In this document: one piece after another, positions 25,016 to 35,118 of the stretch
Layout: every line of letters starts with the position of its first letter
Position numbering within the stretch: position 1 is the stretch's first letter
Assembly: GCF_002846205.1 (NCBI RefSeq)
Contig: NZ_PHKV01000004.1
Location: forward strand, 1 to 64,000
Origin: Xanthomonas prunicola
Lineage (GTDB): Bacteria; Pseudomonadota; Gammaproteobacteria; Xanthomonadales; Xanthomonadaceae
Reading direction: 5' to 3'
Length of the DNA stretch: 64,000 bases
Position numbers and translations under genes: made by a program
Notes under the pieces: generated by a model
What the model was told of the DNA's origin: nothing
What the model saw: only the letters and a program-made list of their open reading frames with translations
Databases searched by the model: none

Positions 25016-25043
25016 GGGGAAGGGCGCGAGTCCTTCCCCTTTT
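25016..25043 (+). terminator. Terminator/attenuator between rplT and pheS
   Basis: GGGGAAGG and CCTTCCCC form a perfect 8-bp stem with an 8-nt loop, followed by TTTT. It lies 106 bases before pheS. In E. coli a Phe-rich leader peptide controls such an attenuator; here the short frames crossing it contain only isolated Phe codons. Confidence 0.7.
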
Positions 25044-25137
25044 GCGTTTTTGCGAAGCCGCCAAGTGGGCGATGACAGATCAATGCAGTGACAATGCGTT
25101 CCGGTGTATCCGGAAACACCGTTCGGCTAGCAGTTGA

Positions 25138-26145
<1,008 letters not shown>

Positions 26146-26150
26146 CGGCG

Positions 26151-26242
26151 GGGAATCGGGAATCGCAAAAGCCACGCGCCTTGCGGATCCCGTCTCGAAG
26201 CCCCGGTGCCCCTGCTTTTGCGATTCTCTATTCCCGATTCCC
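26151..26242. repeat. Large inverted repeat between pheS and pheT
   Basis: The left arm GGGAATCGGGAATCGCAAAAG (26151-26171) is mirrored by CTTTTGCGATTC...TTCCCGATTCCC (26215-26242) with a short insertion. It could form a long hairpin in the pheST messenger. It is part of a dispersed GATTCCC/GGGAATC motif family. Confidence 0.8.
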
Positions 26243-26265
26243 GATTCCCGATTCCCGATTCCCGG
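26231..26265. repeat. TTCCCGA 7-base tandem array
   Basis: Five consecutive copies of TTCCCGA/G end 6 bases before the pheT ATG, displacing any normal ribosome-binding site. Copy number is likely to vary between strains. Confidence 0.8.
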
Positions 26266-26271
26266 CCCCTC

Positions 26272-28650
26272 ATGAAATTCTCTGAAAATTGGCTGCGTAG
26301 CCACGTTCCGATCCAGGCCTCGCGCGACGAACTGGCTGCGACGCTGACGGCGATCGGCCTGGAAGTCGAAGACGTCACACCGCTGGGCGAGTCGCTCGGT
26401 CAGGTGGTCGTGGCGCGCATCGTCGAAGCTGTGCGACACCCGGAAGCCGATCGCCTGCAGGTCTGCAGCGTCGATGCAGGGCAGGGCGAGTTGCTGCAGA
26501 TCGTGTGTGGCGCGCCGAATGCGCGCCCGGGTCTGGTGGCGCCGTTGGCGCTGGTCGGTGCGAAGATCGGCGATCTGACCATTACCGCTGCCAAGCTGCG
26601 CGGTGTGGCATCCAATGGCATGTTGTGTTCGGCCAAGGAACTGGGCCTGGATGGCGATGCGTCCGGGCTGTTCGAGTTGCCGGACGATGCGCCGGTGGGG
26701 CAAGCGCTTGCCGAGTATCTGGGACTGCCCGATGCCAGCATCGAGATCAAACTCACCCCAAATCGTGCTGACTGTTTCAGCGTGCGTGGCATCGCCTTCG
26801 ACGTGGCCGCCGCCTGCGCCAGCGAAGTGGTGGCATTCGATGCCGGGGCCGTTGCATCGGTGTCCACACGCACGCTCGCGGTGGAATTGAATGCCGGCAA
26901 GGAAGCGCCTCGGTATTGCGGCCGTGTGATCGAAGGCATTGACCCGTCCGCGAAAACGCCGGTGTGGCTGGCCGAGCGGCTGCGCCGTAGCGGCGTGCGC
27001 CCGGTGTCGTTGCTGGTGGATATCACCCAGTACGTGATGCTGGAACTGGGCCAGCCGATGCATGCCTTCGATCTGGATACCTTGCAGGGATCGATCGGTG
27101 TGCGTCGTTCGCGCAGTGGCGAGCAGTTGGCGCTGCTGGACGGGCGGCAGGTCACGCTGGACGACAGCTTCCTGACCATTACCGATGCCGACCGCCCCGT
27201 GGCGCTGGCTGGCTTGATGGGCGGGCTGGACACACGCGTCACCGACACGACGCGCAATGTGTTCCTGGAGTCGGCGTATTTCGATCCGGCCGCCATCATG
27301 GGCCGTGGCCGCAAACTTGGCCTGCATACCGATGCCGGGCATCGCTTCGAGCGGGGCGTGGATCCGGCATTGCCGCCACAGGCGATCGAGGTCGCCACGC
27401 GTCTGGTGCTGGAACTGGCAGGCGGCACGCCGGGCCCGGTGGTGCACGCTCAATTGCCGGAGCATCTGCCGCAGCCGGTACGCATTGCGTTGCGTCGCGC
27501 ACGCATCGCGCGCGTGCTCGGCATCCACATCGACGACACCGATGTGGTGCGGATTTTGAGCGCGCTCGGCATGCAGCTCGAGGCGGTGCCCGAAGGCTGG
27601 CACGTCGTCGCGCCAAGCCGTCGGTTCGATATCGCCATCGAAGAAGATCTCATTGAAGAGCTGGCGCGTATCCACGGTTACGACCGGGTGCCGACCACGC
27701 TGCCCGGCGGCGCCAGTCGCATCGCAATGCCGAGCGAAACCCAGCTGGACGAACTCAGCGTGCGACGCCAGCTGGTGGCGCGCGAACTGCAGGAAACCAT
27801 CAACTACGCCTTCGTCGATGCCGGTTTGCTGGAGCGCTGGCAGCTCACCGATGGCCTGGTGCCGTTGGCCAACCCGCTGAGTGCGGAACTGGCGATCATG
27901 CGTCCACGCTTGTTGCCGGGCCTGGTGGCGACACTGGGTCGTAACGCTGCCCGTCAAGCCGGGCGGGTGCGCTTGTTCGAACTGGGCAAGGTGTTCGCTG
28001 CGGCCACCGATGCCGGCGCAGCGCCGCTGGAATCGCAGCACGTTGCCGCGGCGGTGTGCGGCGATGCGCTGGCGCTGCAGTGGGGCGAGGTCGCGCGCAA
28101 GGTGGATTTCCACGATTTGAAGGGCGACCTGATGGCGCTGGCTGCGGCCAGTGGCGCGCAGCTGGAGTTCCAGCCGTCGACGCAGCCGTTCGGACATCCG
28201 GGCCGGTCGGCCGATATCTATCGTGACGGTGCCCGCATCGGCTGGATCGGGCAGGTGCATCCGCGCCTGGCCAAGGCGCTGGACATCGATGTGGACGTGG
28301 TCGCGTTCGAACTGCAGCTGGCGTCGTTGGTGCAGCGGGCGCTGCCGCGTGCCGGTGAGCTGTCCCGCTTCCCCTCGGTGCGCCGCGATCTGGCCTTCCT
28401 GGTGCCGGAAGAGGTGAGCTGGGCGGCAGTGTCGGCGAGTGTGCGGACTACGGTCGGGCCGTTGTTGCGCGAGGTGCAGTTGTTCGACCGCTATGTCGGG
28501 CAAGGGGTCGAGCCAGGTTTCAAGAGTCTGGCTATGGGCTTGATTTTGCAGGATAACTCGCGCACTCTCACCGACCGGGACGTCGATGCGGTCGTGACCG
28601 ATGTGGTGGCCGTGATCGAGCGCGAGCATCGCGCCCGGATCCGGAGTTGA
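26272..28650 (+). CDS. pheT: Phenylalanyl-tRNA synthetase beta subunit
   Basis: 792 aa. Domains in order are the N-terminal core starting MKFSENWLRSHV, an EMAP-type tRNA-binding domain (about 40-150; VCGAPNARPGLVAPLALVGA), the B3/B4 editing domain (about 210-380), the B5 domain (VRIALRRARIARVLG), a catalytic-like core (IEEDLIEELARIHGYDRVP) and a C-terminal FDX-ACB anticodon domain (LSRFPSVRRDLAFLVPE, TLTDRDVDAVVTDVV). Only GC-rich repeat and no clear Shine-Dalgarno site precede the ATG, so translation may depend on coupling or on the hairpin. Confidence 0.97.
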   Translation: MKFSENWLRSHVPIQASRDELAATLTAIGLEVEDVTPLGESLGQVVVARIVEAVRHPEADRLQVCSVDAGQGELLQIVCGAPNARPGLVAPLALVGAKIGDLTITAAKLRGVASNGMLCSAKELGLDGDASGLFELPDDAPVGQALAEYLGLPDASIEIKLTPNRADCFSVRGIAFDVAAACASEVVAFDAGAVASVSTRTLAVELNAGKEAPRYCGRVIEGIDPSAKTPVWLAERLRRSGVRPVSLLVDITQYVMLELGQPMHAFDLDTLQGSIGVRRSRSGEQLALLDGRQVTLDDSFLTITDADRPVALAGLMGGLDTRVTDTTRNVFLESAYFDPAAIMGRGRKLGLHTDAGHRFERGVDPALPPQAIEVATRLVLELAGGTPGPVVHAQLPEHLPQPVRIALRRARIARVLGIHIDDTDVVRILSALGMQLEAVPEGWHVVAPSRRFDIAIEEDLIEELARIHGYDRVPTTLPGGASRIAMPSETQLDELSVRRQLVARELQETINYAFVDAGLLERWQLTDGLVPLANPLSAELAIMRPRLLPGLVATLGRNAARQAGRVRLFELGKVFAAATDAGAAPLESQHVAAAVCGDALALQWGEVARKVDFHDLKGDLMALAAASGAQLEFQPSTQPFGHPGRSADIYRDGARIGWIGQVHPRLAKALDIDVDVVAFELQLASLVQRALPRAGELSRFPSVRRDLAFLVPEEVSWAAVSASVRTTVGPLLREVQLFDRYVGQGVEPGFKSLAMGLILQDNSRTLTDRDVDAVVTDVVAVIEREHRARIRS

Positions 28651-28671
28651 GGCGGTAACCAGGGGATTGGC

Positions 28672-28971
28672 ATGGCATTGACGAAAGCGGAGATGGCCGA
28701 ACGTCTGTTCGACGAGGTCGGTCTGAACAAGCGTGAGGCAAAGGAATTTGTCGACGCGTTCTTCGATGTGCTGCGCGATGCGCTGGAGCAGGGCCGTCAG
28801 GTGAAGCTGTCCGGTTTCGGCAACTTCGATCTGCGGCGCAAGAACCAACGGCCCGGTCGCAATCCCAAGACCGGCGAAGAAATTCCGATCTCGGCACGGA
28901 CCGTAGTGACGTTCCGCCCCGGACAGAAACTCAAGGAACGGGTGGAGGCTTATGCTGGATCCGGGCAGTAA
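28672..28971 (+). CDS. ihfA: Integration host factor alpha subunit
   Basis: A 99-aa DNA-bending protein of the HU/IHF family. It has [18 protein letters not shown] at the start, the family signature [21 protein letters not shown] and the beta-arm Pro. It lies 21 bases after pheT, the same pheST-ihfA order as in E. coli. Its 3' end overlaps the next gene by 20 bases. Confidence 0.96.
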   Translation: MALTKAEMAERLFDEVGLNKREAKEFVDAFFDVLRDALEQGRQVKLSGFGNFDLRRKNQRPGRNPKTGEEIPISARTVVTFRPGQKLKERVEAYAGSGQ

Positions 28972-29308
28972 TCGCGAGCTACCGCCGATCCCGGCAAAGC
29001 GCTACTTCACCATCGGTGAGGTGAGCGAGCTATGCGACGTCAAGCCGCATGTGCTGCGCTACTGGGAAACCGAATTTCCCAGCCTGGAGCCGGTCAAGCG
29101 GCGCGGCAACCGGCGCTACTACCAGCGCCATGACGTGCTGATGGTGCGTCAGATCCGTGGACTGTTGTACGAGCAGGGCTACACCATCGGCGGTGCGCGC
29201 CTACGCCTGGAAGGCGAGGGTGCCAAGAGCGAGTCCGCGCTGAGCAATCAGATCATCAAGCAGGTGCGCATGGAGCTGGAAGAAGTCCTGCAACTGCTGC
29301 GCCGCTAG
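28952..29308 (+). CDS. MerR-family transcriptional regulator
   Basis: 118 aa. A winged-helix MerR domain (residues about 15-85) contains [26 protein letters not shown] and [30 protein letters not shown]; a short C-terminal helix ([20 protein letters not shown]) suits dimerisation. There is no Cys-rich metal-binding tail. The start overlaps ihfA, so it is probably translated from the same transcript. This ihfA-merR pair is common in gammaproteobacteria; its target is unknown. Confidence 0.9.
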   Translation: MLDPGSNRELPPIPAKRYFTIGEVSELCDVKPHVLRYWETEFPSLEPVKRRGNRRYYQRHDVLMVRQIRGLLYEQGYTIGGARLRLEGEGAKSESALSNQIIKQVRMELEEVLQLLRR

Positions 29309-29369
29309 GAAAACGTTTCACAAAGCCGCTATAATCGCAGGCCGCCCTCGCGGCGGAGCGCAGCATCTT

Positions 29370-29446
29370 CGGGGTATAGCGCAGCCTGGTAGCGCACTAG
29401 TCTGGGGGACTAGTGGTCGTCGGTTCGAATCCGGCTACCCCGACCA
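29370..29446 (+). tRNA. tRNA-Pro (GGG anticodon)
   Basis: 77 bases including an encoded CCA. The acceptor arms CGGGGTA and TACCCCG pair, the D-arm has GCGC...GCGC, the anticodon stem CTAGT/ACTAG encloses loop CTGGGGG with anticodon GGG, and the T-arm is GTCGG-TTCGAAT-CCGGC. It lies between the ihfA cluster and the gum operon. Confidence 0.97.
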
Positions 29447-29453
29447 CCTATCA

Positions 29454-29483
29454 AGCCCATGACATTCTGTCATGGGCTTTTTG
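29454..29483 (+). terminator. Terminator after tRNA-Pro
   Basis: A perfect 11-bp stem AGCCCATGACA-ttc-TGTCATGGGCT is followed by TTTTTG. It insulates gumB from the upstream transcript. Confidence 0.9.
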
Positions 29484-29915
29484 TTGCCGTGCAACATTGC
29501 ATTTTTATGTCTACGCCTGCGGCGCAGCATAGGTAGATCGGCATATCGCACCGCAGCATGAACGCCAGGCGAGCGCTCGGTTTTTGCGGCCCAGTTCGCT
29601 ATGGACTTGGGTCACGGAATGATGCTAAGTGTCCGGAAACGTTCCAAAACCTCAAGGCTACGCCCAACCGTGGATCACGGTTCGTTAACGCGATATCGAC
29701 GAACTTGAATCAATAGGCCAACGCCGTCAAAAAAATGGCGTGTAGTGTCTTGCAGTGCAATCTTTCTGTGCCATAGTGCAGTGCAACACGCCTTATCTGT
29801 CGTGATCCCGATGTCTTGGGATGAACCCTCTGTCGTACGTTCGTGCTGGCGTGTTTGGCCGGTTGAATGCTGCGCGAGCTCCTGTCCCACCCAACCGAGG
29901 CAGCCAGCCACACGC
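29484..29915 (+). promoter_or_regulatory. Upstream region and probable promoter of the gum operon
   Basis: About 430 bases without a gene, following a strong terminator, so the gum operon must start here. One candidate promoter is TTGCAG at 29750-29755 with CATAGT at 29772-29777 (16-base spacing), which would give a leader of about 130 bases. From the literature the main gum promoter is upstream of gumB, but I cannot place its start site from sequence alone. Confidence 0.5.
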
Positions 29916-30614
29916 ATGAAGAAACTGATCGGACGATTTTGCCAAGCGCTGAGCCTGGCCTTGATCTGCTCGATAACACTGGGCGCTTGCAGCACCGGGA
30001 AAGACATGGCGACGTCGTTGCCGCTTCCCGATCCGCTCGCGATGTCTGCAGTGCAGCCCGAGTATCGACTCTCTCCAGGCGATCTGCTGCTGGTCAAGGT
30101 GTTCCAGATCGACGATCTGGAACGGCAGGTGCGTATCGATCAGAACGGCCACATTTCGTTGCCGCTCATCGGCGATGTCAACGCAGCCGGCATGGGCGTC
30201 GGCGAGCTGGAAAAGATGGTGGCCGACCGGTATCGCAACGGCTACCTGCAAAATCCTCAGGTGTCGGTGTTCGTGCAGGAATCCAACGGTCGCCGCGTCA
30301 CTGTGACCGGTGCTGTTACCGAGCCCGGCATCTACCCGGTCATCGGGGCCAATCTGACGCTCCAGCAGGCCGTGGCGCAGGCCAAGGGCGTCAGCACCGT
30401 GGCCAGCCGCGGCAACGTCATCGTGTTCCGCATGGTCAATGGGCAAAAGATGATCGCGCGGTTCGACCTGACCGAGATCGAGAAGGGCACCAATCCGGAT
30501 CCTGAGATTTACGGCGGCGATATCGTCGTGGTGTACCGCTCGGATGCGCGCGTATGGTTGCGCACCATGCTGGAACTGACTCCTCTTGTGATGGTGTGGC
30601 GCGCTTACCGATGA
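29916..30614 (+). CDS. gumB: Xanthan export outer-membrane polysaccharide export (OPX) lipoprotein
   Basis: 232 aa. The lipoprotein signal peptide ends in LGAC (Cys25). A Poly_export domain follows with YRLSPGDLLLVKVFQIDDLERQVRIDQNG, then a SLBB-type region with GRRVTVTGAVTEPGIYPVIG. It is Wza-like but shorter, lacking the long C-terminal barrel helix. ATG 29916 places the signal peptide correctly. It works with GumC to carry xanthan through the periplasm and outer membrane. The stop overlaps the gumC start (ATGA). Confidence 0.96.
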   Translation: MKKLIGRFCQALSLALICSITLGACSTGKDMATSLPLPDPLAMSAVQPEYRLSPGDLLLVKVFQIDDLERQVRIDQNGHISLPLIGDVNAAGMGVGELEKMVADRYRNGYLQNPQVSVFVQESNGRRVTVTGAVTEPGIYPVIGANLTLQQAVAQAKGVSTVASRGNVIVFRMVNGQKMIARFDLTEIEKGTNPDPEIYGGDIVVVYRSDARVWLRTMLELTPLVMVWRAYR

Positions 30615-32035
30615 GTATGAATTCCGACAATCGTTCCTCTTCGTCTCACCGTCACGGGCATCTCGAACTCGCCGATGTGGGCTTGCTCGATTACTGGCGC
30701 GCCCTGGTGTCGCAGCGTTGGCTGATCATCGCGATCGCACTGGCCTCACTGTTGCTTGCGCTGGTCATCACGTTACTGATGCCGGAGAAGTACCGCGCGA
30801 CCAGCACGCTGCAGATCGAGCGCGATTCGCTCAATGTAGTGAACGTCGATAACCTGATGCCGGTGGAATCACCGCAGGATCGCGATTTCTACCAAACGCA
30901 GTATCAGTTGCTGCAGAGCCGTTCGCTGGCGCGCGCGGTGATCCGCGAAGCCCAGCTGGACAAGGAGCCGGCGTTCAAGGAGCAGGTGGACGAGGCGCTG
31001 GAAAAGGCCGCAGCGAAGAATCCCGAGGCAGGCAAGTCGGTCGATTCGCGTCAGGCGATCGTCGAGCGCAGCCTCACCGATACGTTGCTGGCAGGTCTGG
31101 TCGTCGAGCCGATCCTCAATTCGCGCCTGGTCTACGTCAATTACGATTCGCCTGACCCGGTGCTGTCGGCTAAGATCTCCAACACGTACGCAAAGATGTT
31201 CATCATCAGTACGCAGGAGCGCCGCATGAAGGCGTCCTCCTTTGCGACCAAGTTCCTCGCTGAGCGATTGGAGCAGTTGCGCGCCAAGGTGGAGGACTCG
31301 GAAAAGTCGCTGGTTACGTACTCGACCGATGAGCAGATCGTTTCGGTGGGCGACGACAAACCTTCATTGCCCGCCCAGAACCTGACCGATCTCAACGCAT
31401 TGCTGGCTTCCGCCCAGGATGCCCGGATCAAGGCCGAGGCTGCCTGGCGTCAAGCGGAAAGTGGCGATGGTATGTCGCTGCCGCAGGTGCTCAGCAGCCC
31501 GCTGATCCAGAGTCTGCGTACCCAGCAAGTGCAGCTGACCAGCGAATACCAGCAGAAGCTGTCGACCTTCAAGCCGGACTATCCTGAGATGCAGCGCCTG
31601 AAGGCGCAGATCGAAGAGTCGCGTCGGCAGATCAATGGCGAGGTCATCAATGTTCGCCAGTCGCTGAAGGCGGCCTACGACGCGTCGGTGCATCAGGAGC
31701 AGCTGCTCAACGAACGCATTGCCGGTTTGCGTAATAACGAGCTTGATCTGCAGGGCCGCAGCATTCGTTACAACATGCTCAAGCGCGACGTCGACACCAA
31801 CCGTCAACTCTACGATGCGCTTCTTCAACGCTACAAGGAAATCGGTGTTGCCGGCAATGTCGGCGCCAACAACGTGACCATCGTCGATACCGCAGATGTG
31901 CCCACGTCGAAGACTTCGCCGAAACTAAAACTGAATCTCGCTCTGGGACTCATCTTTGGCGTATTCCTAGGCTTGGCTGTGGCTCTCGTTCGGTACTTCT
32001 TACGCGTCAATGGGCAGGAAACGCGGTTGAACTGA
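30611..32035 (+). CDS. gumC: Xanthan chain-length/export polysaccharide co-polymerase (Wzz/PCP family)
   Basis: 474 aa. Transmembrane helices lie near residues 37-57 (WLIIAIALASLLLALVI) and 440-462 (LALGLIFGVFLGLAVALV), with a large periplasmic coiled-coil region between them and a Wzz-type motif after the first helix (EKYRATSTLQIE). A Pro/Lys-rich TSKTSPKLKLN precedes the second helix, typical of PCP proteins. It has no Wzc-type kinase domain. Its partners are GumB and the polymerase GumE. Confidence 0.96.
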   Translation: MSMNSDNRSSSSHRHGHLELADVGLLDYWRALVSQRWLIIAIALASLLLALVITLLMPEKYRATSTLQIERDSLNVVNVDNLMPVESPQDRDFYQTQYQLLQSRSLARAVIREAQLDKEPAFKEQVDEALEKAAAKNPEAGKSVDSRQAIVERSLTDTLLAGLVVEPILNSRLVYVNYDSPDPVLSAKISNTYAKMFIISTQERRMKASSFATKFLAERLEQLRAKVEDSEKSLVTYSTDEQIVSVGDDKPSLPAQNLTDLNALLASAQDARIKAEAAWRQAESGDGMSLPQVLSSPLIQSLRTQQVQLTSEYQQKLSTFKPDYPEMQRLKAQIEESRRQINGEVINVRQSLKAAYDASVHQEQLLNERIAGLRNNELDLQGRSIRYNMLKRDVDTNRQLYDALLQRYKEIGVAGNVGANNVTIVDTADVPTSKTSPKLKLNLALGLIFGVFLGLAVALVRYFLRVNGQETRLN

Positions 32036-32094
32036 CATGGTGATGTTGCAAAACGATGGTTAATTAAAGTGACAACTGATTCAGCGTGGAAAAG

Positions 32095-32123
32095 GAGGGA
32101 TCCCGTATGTTTCGGGTTCCCTC
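32095..32123 (+). terminator. Hairpin in the gumC-gumD gap
   Basis: GAGGGATCCCG and CGGGTTCCCTC pair over 11 positions with one mismatch around a 7-nt loop, followed by GTTTGAAAGTTTG. It lies in a 244-base gap, the longest inside the operon, and may attenuate read-through. Confidence 0.45.
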
Positions 32124-32279
32124 GTTTGAAAGTTTGTCTCTGTTGAAACAAAGGGCTGTCGAGTGATCTGGGGTCGGTAGGTTTTGCCGCGGTGATCGCT
32201 TTGACGGAGATGATTGAAAGCTCGCGTGCGATTCGTATGTTCCCCCGCATGCGTCGTATCGAGTTTGGAGGACATCCCC

Positions 32280-33734
32280 ATGCTTTTGGCAGACTTGAGT
32301 AGCGCGACTTACACAACTTCCTCGCCGCGATTGTTGTCCAAATATTCGGCTGCGGCCGACTTGGTTCTGCGCGTCTTCGACCTGACCATGGTTGTGGTGT
32401 CCGGTCTGGTCGCTTACCGCATCGTGTTCGGTTCCTGGGTGCCGGCAGCGCCGTATCGGCTGGCGATCGCCACCACGCTGCTGTATTCGGTGATCTGCTT
32501 TGCGCTGTTCCCGTTGTACCGCAGCTGGCGCGGCCGTGGCCTGTTGAGCGAACTGATGGTGCTGGGCGGCGCGTTCGGCGGTGTCTTCGCGCTGTTTGCG
32601 GTGCATGCGCTGATCGTGCAGGTGGGCGAGCAGGTGTCGCGCGGTTGGATCGGCCTGTGGTTCGTCGGCGGCTTGGCATCGCTGGTCGCTGCCCGCACGG
32701 TGCTGCGCGGGTTCCTGAACCATCTGCGTACTCAGGGTGTGGACGTCCAACGTGTGGTGGTGGTGGGTCTGCGTCACCCGGTGGTGAAGATCAACCACTA
32801 TCTGAGCCGTAACCCGTGGGTCGGCATGAATCTGGTGGGTTATTTCCGCACTCCGTACGATATTGCCGTGACCGAACAGCGCCAGTCGCTGCCGTGCCTG
32901 GGCGAGCCGGATGCGTTGATCGACTACCTCAAGGAGAACCAGGTCGAGCAGGTGTGGATCTCGCTGCCGCTGGGTGAGCGCGACCACATTAAGCAGCTGC
33001 TGCAGCGCCTGGATCGTTACCCGATCAACGTCAAGCTGGTGCCGGACCTGTTCGATTTCGGTCTGCTGAATCAGTCTGGCGAGCAGATCGGCAATGTGCC
33101 GGTGATCAACCTGCGCCAGGGCGGTGTGGACCGCGACAATTACTTCGTGGTGGCCAAGGCGTTGCAGGACAAGATTCTGGCCGTCATCGCGCTGATGGGC
33201 CTGTGGCCGCTGATGGCCGCGATTGCAGTGGGCGTCAAATTGAGCTCGCCGGGCCCAGTGTTCTTCCGCCAGCGCCGTCATGGCCTGGGTGGCCGCGAGT
33301 TCTACATGTTCAAGTTCCGCTCGATGCGTGTGCATGACGACCATGGCACCACGATCCAGCAGGCGACCAAGAACGATGCCCGTATCACGCGTTTCGGTGC
33401 ATTCCTGCGCCGCAGCAGCTTGGACGAGTTGCCGCAGATCTTCAACGTGCTGGGCGGCAGCATGTCGATTGTCGGCCCGCGTCCGCACGCCGCGCAGCAC
33501 AACACGCACTACGAAAAGCTGATCAACCATTACATGCAGCGTCACTACGTCAAGCCGGGCATCACCGGTTGGGCGCAGGTGAACGGCTTCCGTGGCGAAA
33601 CCCCGGAATTGCGCACAATGAAAAAGCGTATCCAGTACGACCTCGATTACATCCGTCGTTGGTCGCTGTGGCTGGACATCCGCATCATCGTGCTGACCGC
33701 GGTGCGCGTGCTCGGACAGAAGACCGCGTACTGA
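32280..33734 (+). CDS. gumD: Undecaprenyl-phosphate glucose-1-phosphate transferase
   Basis: 484 aa, the known GumD length. The N-terminal half has four to five membrane helices and a CoA-binding-like domain; the C-terminal bacterial sugar transferase domain has KLSSPGPVFFRQRRHG, MFKFRSM, RRSSLDELPQIFNVLGGSMS, VGPRPH and a final GITGWAQVNGFRGET. It starts xanthan synthesis by placing Glc-1-P on undecaprenyl phosphate. ATG 32280 follows GGAGGACATCCCC. Confidence 0.97.
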   Translation: MLLADLSSATYTTSSPRLLSKYSAAADLVLRVFDLTMVVVSGLVAYRIVFGSWVPAAPYRLAIATTLLYSVICFALFPLYRSWRGRGLLSELMVLGGAFGGVFALFAVHALIVQVGEQVSRGWIGLWFVGGLASLVAARTVLRGFLNHLRTQGVDVQRVVVVGLRHPVVKINHYLSRNPWVGMNLVGYFRTPYDIAVTEQRQSLPCLGEPDALIDYLKENQVEQVWISLPLGERDHIKQLLQRLDRYPINVKLVPDLFDFGLLNQSGEQIGNVPVINLRQGGVDRDNYFVVAKALQDKILAVIALMGLWPLMAAIAVGVKLSSPGPVFFRQRRHGLGGREFYMFKFRSMRVHDDHGTTIQQATKNDARITRFGAFLRRSSLDELPQIFNVLGGSMSIVGPRPHAAQHNTHYEKLINHYMQRHYVKPGITGWAQVNGFRGETPELRTMKKRIQYDLDYIRRWSLWLDIRIIVLTAVRVLGQKTAY

Positions 33735-33775
33735 TGATGGTGGGCAGCGTGCGACCTGGCGCGTTTGGCGCCGCG

Positions 33776-33796
33776 GGCGGCTGCATCGCAGCCGCC
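33776..33796 (+). terminator. Hairpin in the gumD-gumE gap
   Basis: A perfect 9-bp stem GGCGGCTGC-atc-GCAGCCGCC is followed by TCTTTC. It is a compact possible attenuator 21 bases before the gumE ATG, and the sequence GGCGGCTGC recurs just before that ATG. Confidence 0.5.
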
Positions 33797-33816
33797 TCTT
33801 TCAAGCAGGCGGCTGC

Positions 33817-35118
33817 ATGCTGATTCGAATGAGCGAGGAGACCCGCGTCCGCTGGCACAACCTGCTCATCGAGCTGACGTTGCTGGTGGGCGTGGGTTAC
33901 AACCTGATACTGGCGTTCATCAACGCGAACGTGTTCACCGTGCGACCGGTGATTACCTACGCGGTCGAGTTCATGGTTTACGCGGCCTGCTTCCTGTTGG
34001 GGCTGGGCTCGATGAGCCGCAAACGCATTGCCCTGATCGTCAGTGGACTTGGCTTCATCGTCGCGCTGATGTTCGTGCGTTTCCTGGTGAACTGGCAGAT
34101 CGACCCCAAGTTTTTCCGCGACGCGCTGGTGGTGTTCGCTTTCGTCGTGCTTGGCTCGGCCTACACGGGTTCGGTGCCCAAGCTCTTCATCCGCATGACC
34201 ATCATCGTCTCGCTGGTTGCCGCCTTTGAGCTGGCGATGCCAGTGAAATACGGCGATCTGATCAATCCCAAGAGCTTCTTCGTCAATGCGCGCGGCATGA
34301 GCGCCGAAGGCTTCTGGAACGAAGACAGCAATCTGTTCGTCAGCGCGACGCGGCCGGGTGAGCGCAACTTCCTGCCGGGTTCCAATCTGCCGCGTGCCTC
34401 CTCGATGTTCATCGAGCCGGTGACGATGGGCAACTACATCTGCTTCTTTACCGCGATCTTGTTGGTGTTCTGGCGTTGGATGCGGCCGGCAGCGCTGATC
34501 CTGTCGGTGGGGTTGATCGGCTTCATGATCGTGGCTTCCGACGGACGATTGGCAGCGGGCACCTGTGTGCTGATGGTGTTGCTGTCGCCGCTATTGAAAC
34601 GGCTGGATCAGCGACTGGCCTTCCTGGTGTTTCTGTTGGTGATCATGAGCGCGTGGTTGCTGGTCTGGGTCACGGGCATCACCGCGTACCAGGACACCAC
34701 GATGGGGCGGGTGTTCTTCACCGTGTATTCGATGAATAACTTGTCGTTCGAGTCCTGGATGGGTCTGGATTTTGATCAGGCGTACCGTTACTTCGATAGC
34801 GGGATCTCGTATTTCATTGCGTCGCAGTCGATCGTCGGCGTGCTGGCGTTCCTGCTGTCGTATTCCTTCCTGTTGTTGATGCCCAGCAAGGAAGGGCAGC
34901 TGTTCAAGAACCTGGCGATCTTTGCGTTCGCATTGAGCCTGCTGGTGTCCAACGGCTACTTCTCGATCAAGACGTCGGCGTTGTGGTGGTTTGTCTGTGG
35001 TTGCATGTGGCACATGCTGCCGACCTGGTCTGCGTCCGGCACACCGGCTGTTTTGATCAAGGACGATCCAACGGTAGATGGCGCGCAGTTGCCATTGCCT
35101 GCGGGAGCGGCACGATGA
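33817..35118 (+). CDS. gumE: Xanthan polymerase
   Basis: A 433-aa, almost entirely hydrophobic protein with about 12 predicted membrane helices and a large periplasmic loop around residues 150-210, the architecture of Wzy-type polymerases. It is recognised from its position between gumD and gumF and its start MSEETRVRWHNLLIELTLLVG. A second ATG at 33829 is an equally plausible start. Its stop overlaps gumF (ATGA). Confidence 0.93.
   Translation: MLIRMSEETRVRWHNLLIELTLLVGVGYNLILAFINANVFTVRPVITYAVEFMVYAACFLLGLGSMSRKRIALIVSGLGFIVALMFVRFLVNWQIDPKFFRDALVVFAFVVLGSAYTGSVPKLFIRMTIIVSLVAAFELAMPVKYGDLINPKSFFVNARGMSAEGFWNEDSNLFVSATRPGERNFLPGSNLPRASSMFIEPVTMGNYICFFTAILLVFWRWMRPAALILSVGLIGFMIVASDGRLAAGTCVLMVLLSPLLKRLDQRLAFLVFLLVIMSAWLLVWVTGITAYQDTTMGRVFFTVYSMNNLSFESWMGLDFDQAYRYFDSGISYFIASQSIVGVLAFLLSYSFLLLMPSKEGQLFKNLAIFAFALSLLVSNGYFSIKTSALWWFVCGCMWHMLPTWSASGTPAVLIKDDPTVDGAQLPLPAGAAR

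Noticed and set aside
25016..25043. T-box or classic Phe attenuator upstream of pheS
   Set aside because: No specifier-loop or T-box consensus is visible and the short frames lack a run of Phe codons; only a terminator hairpin is supported.
26151..26265. Repeats between pheS and pheT as a CRISPR array
   Set aside because: Units are 7-base direct repeats without spacers, plus a simple inverted repeat; no cas genes are present.
29370..29483. tRNA-Pro as an integration site for a mobile element
   Set aside because: No integrase gene and no direct repeat of the tRNA 3' end were found in the following sequence, and the neighbour is the conserved gum operon.
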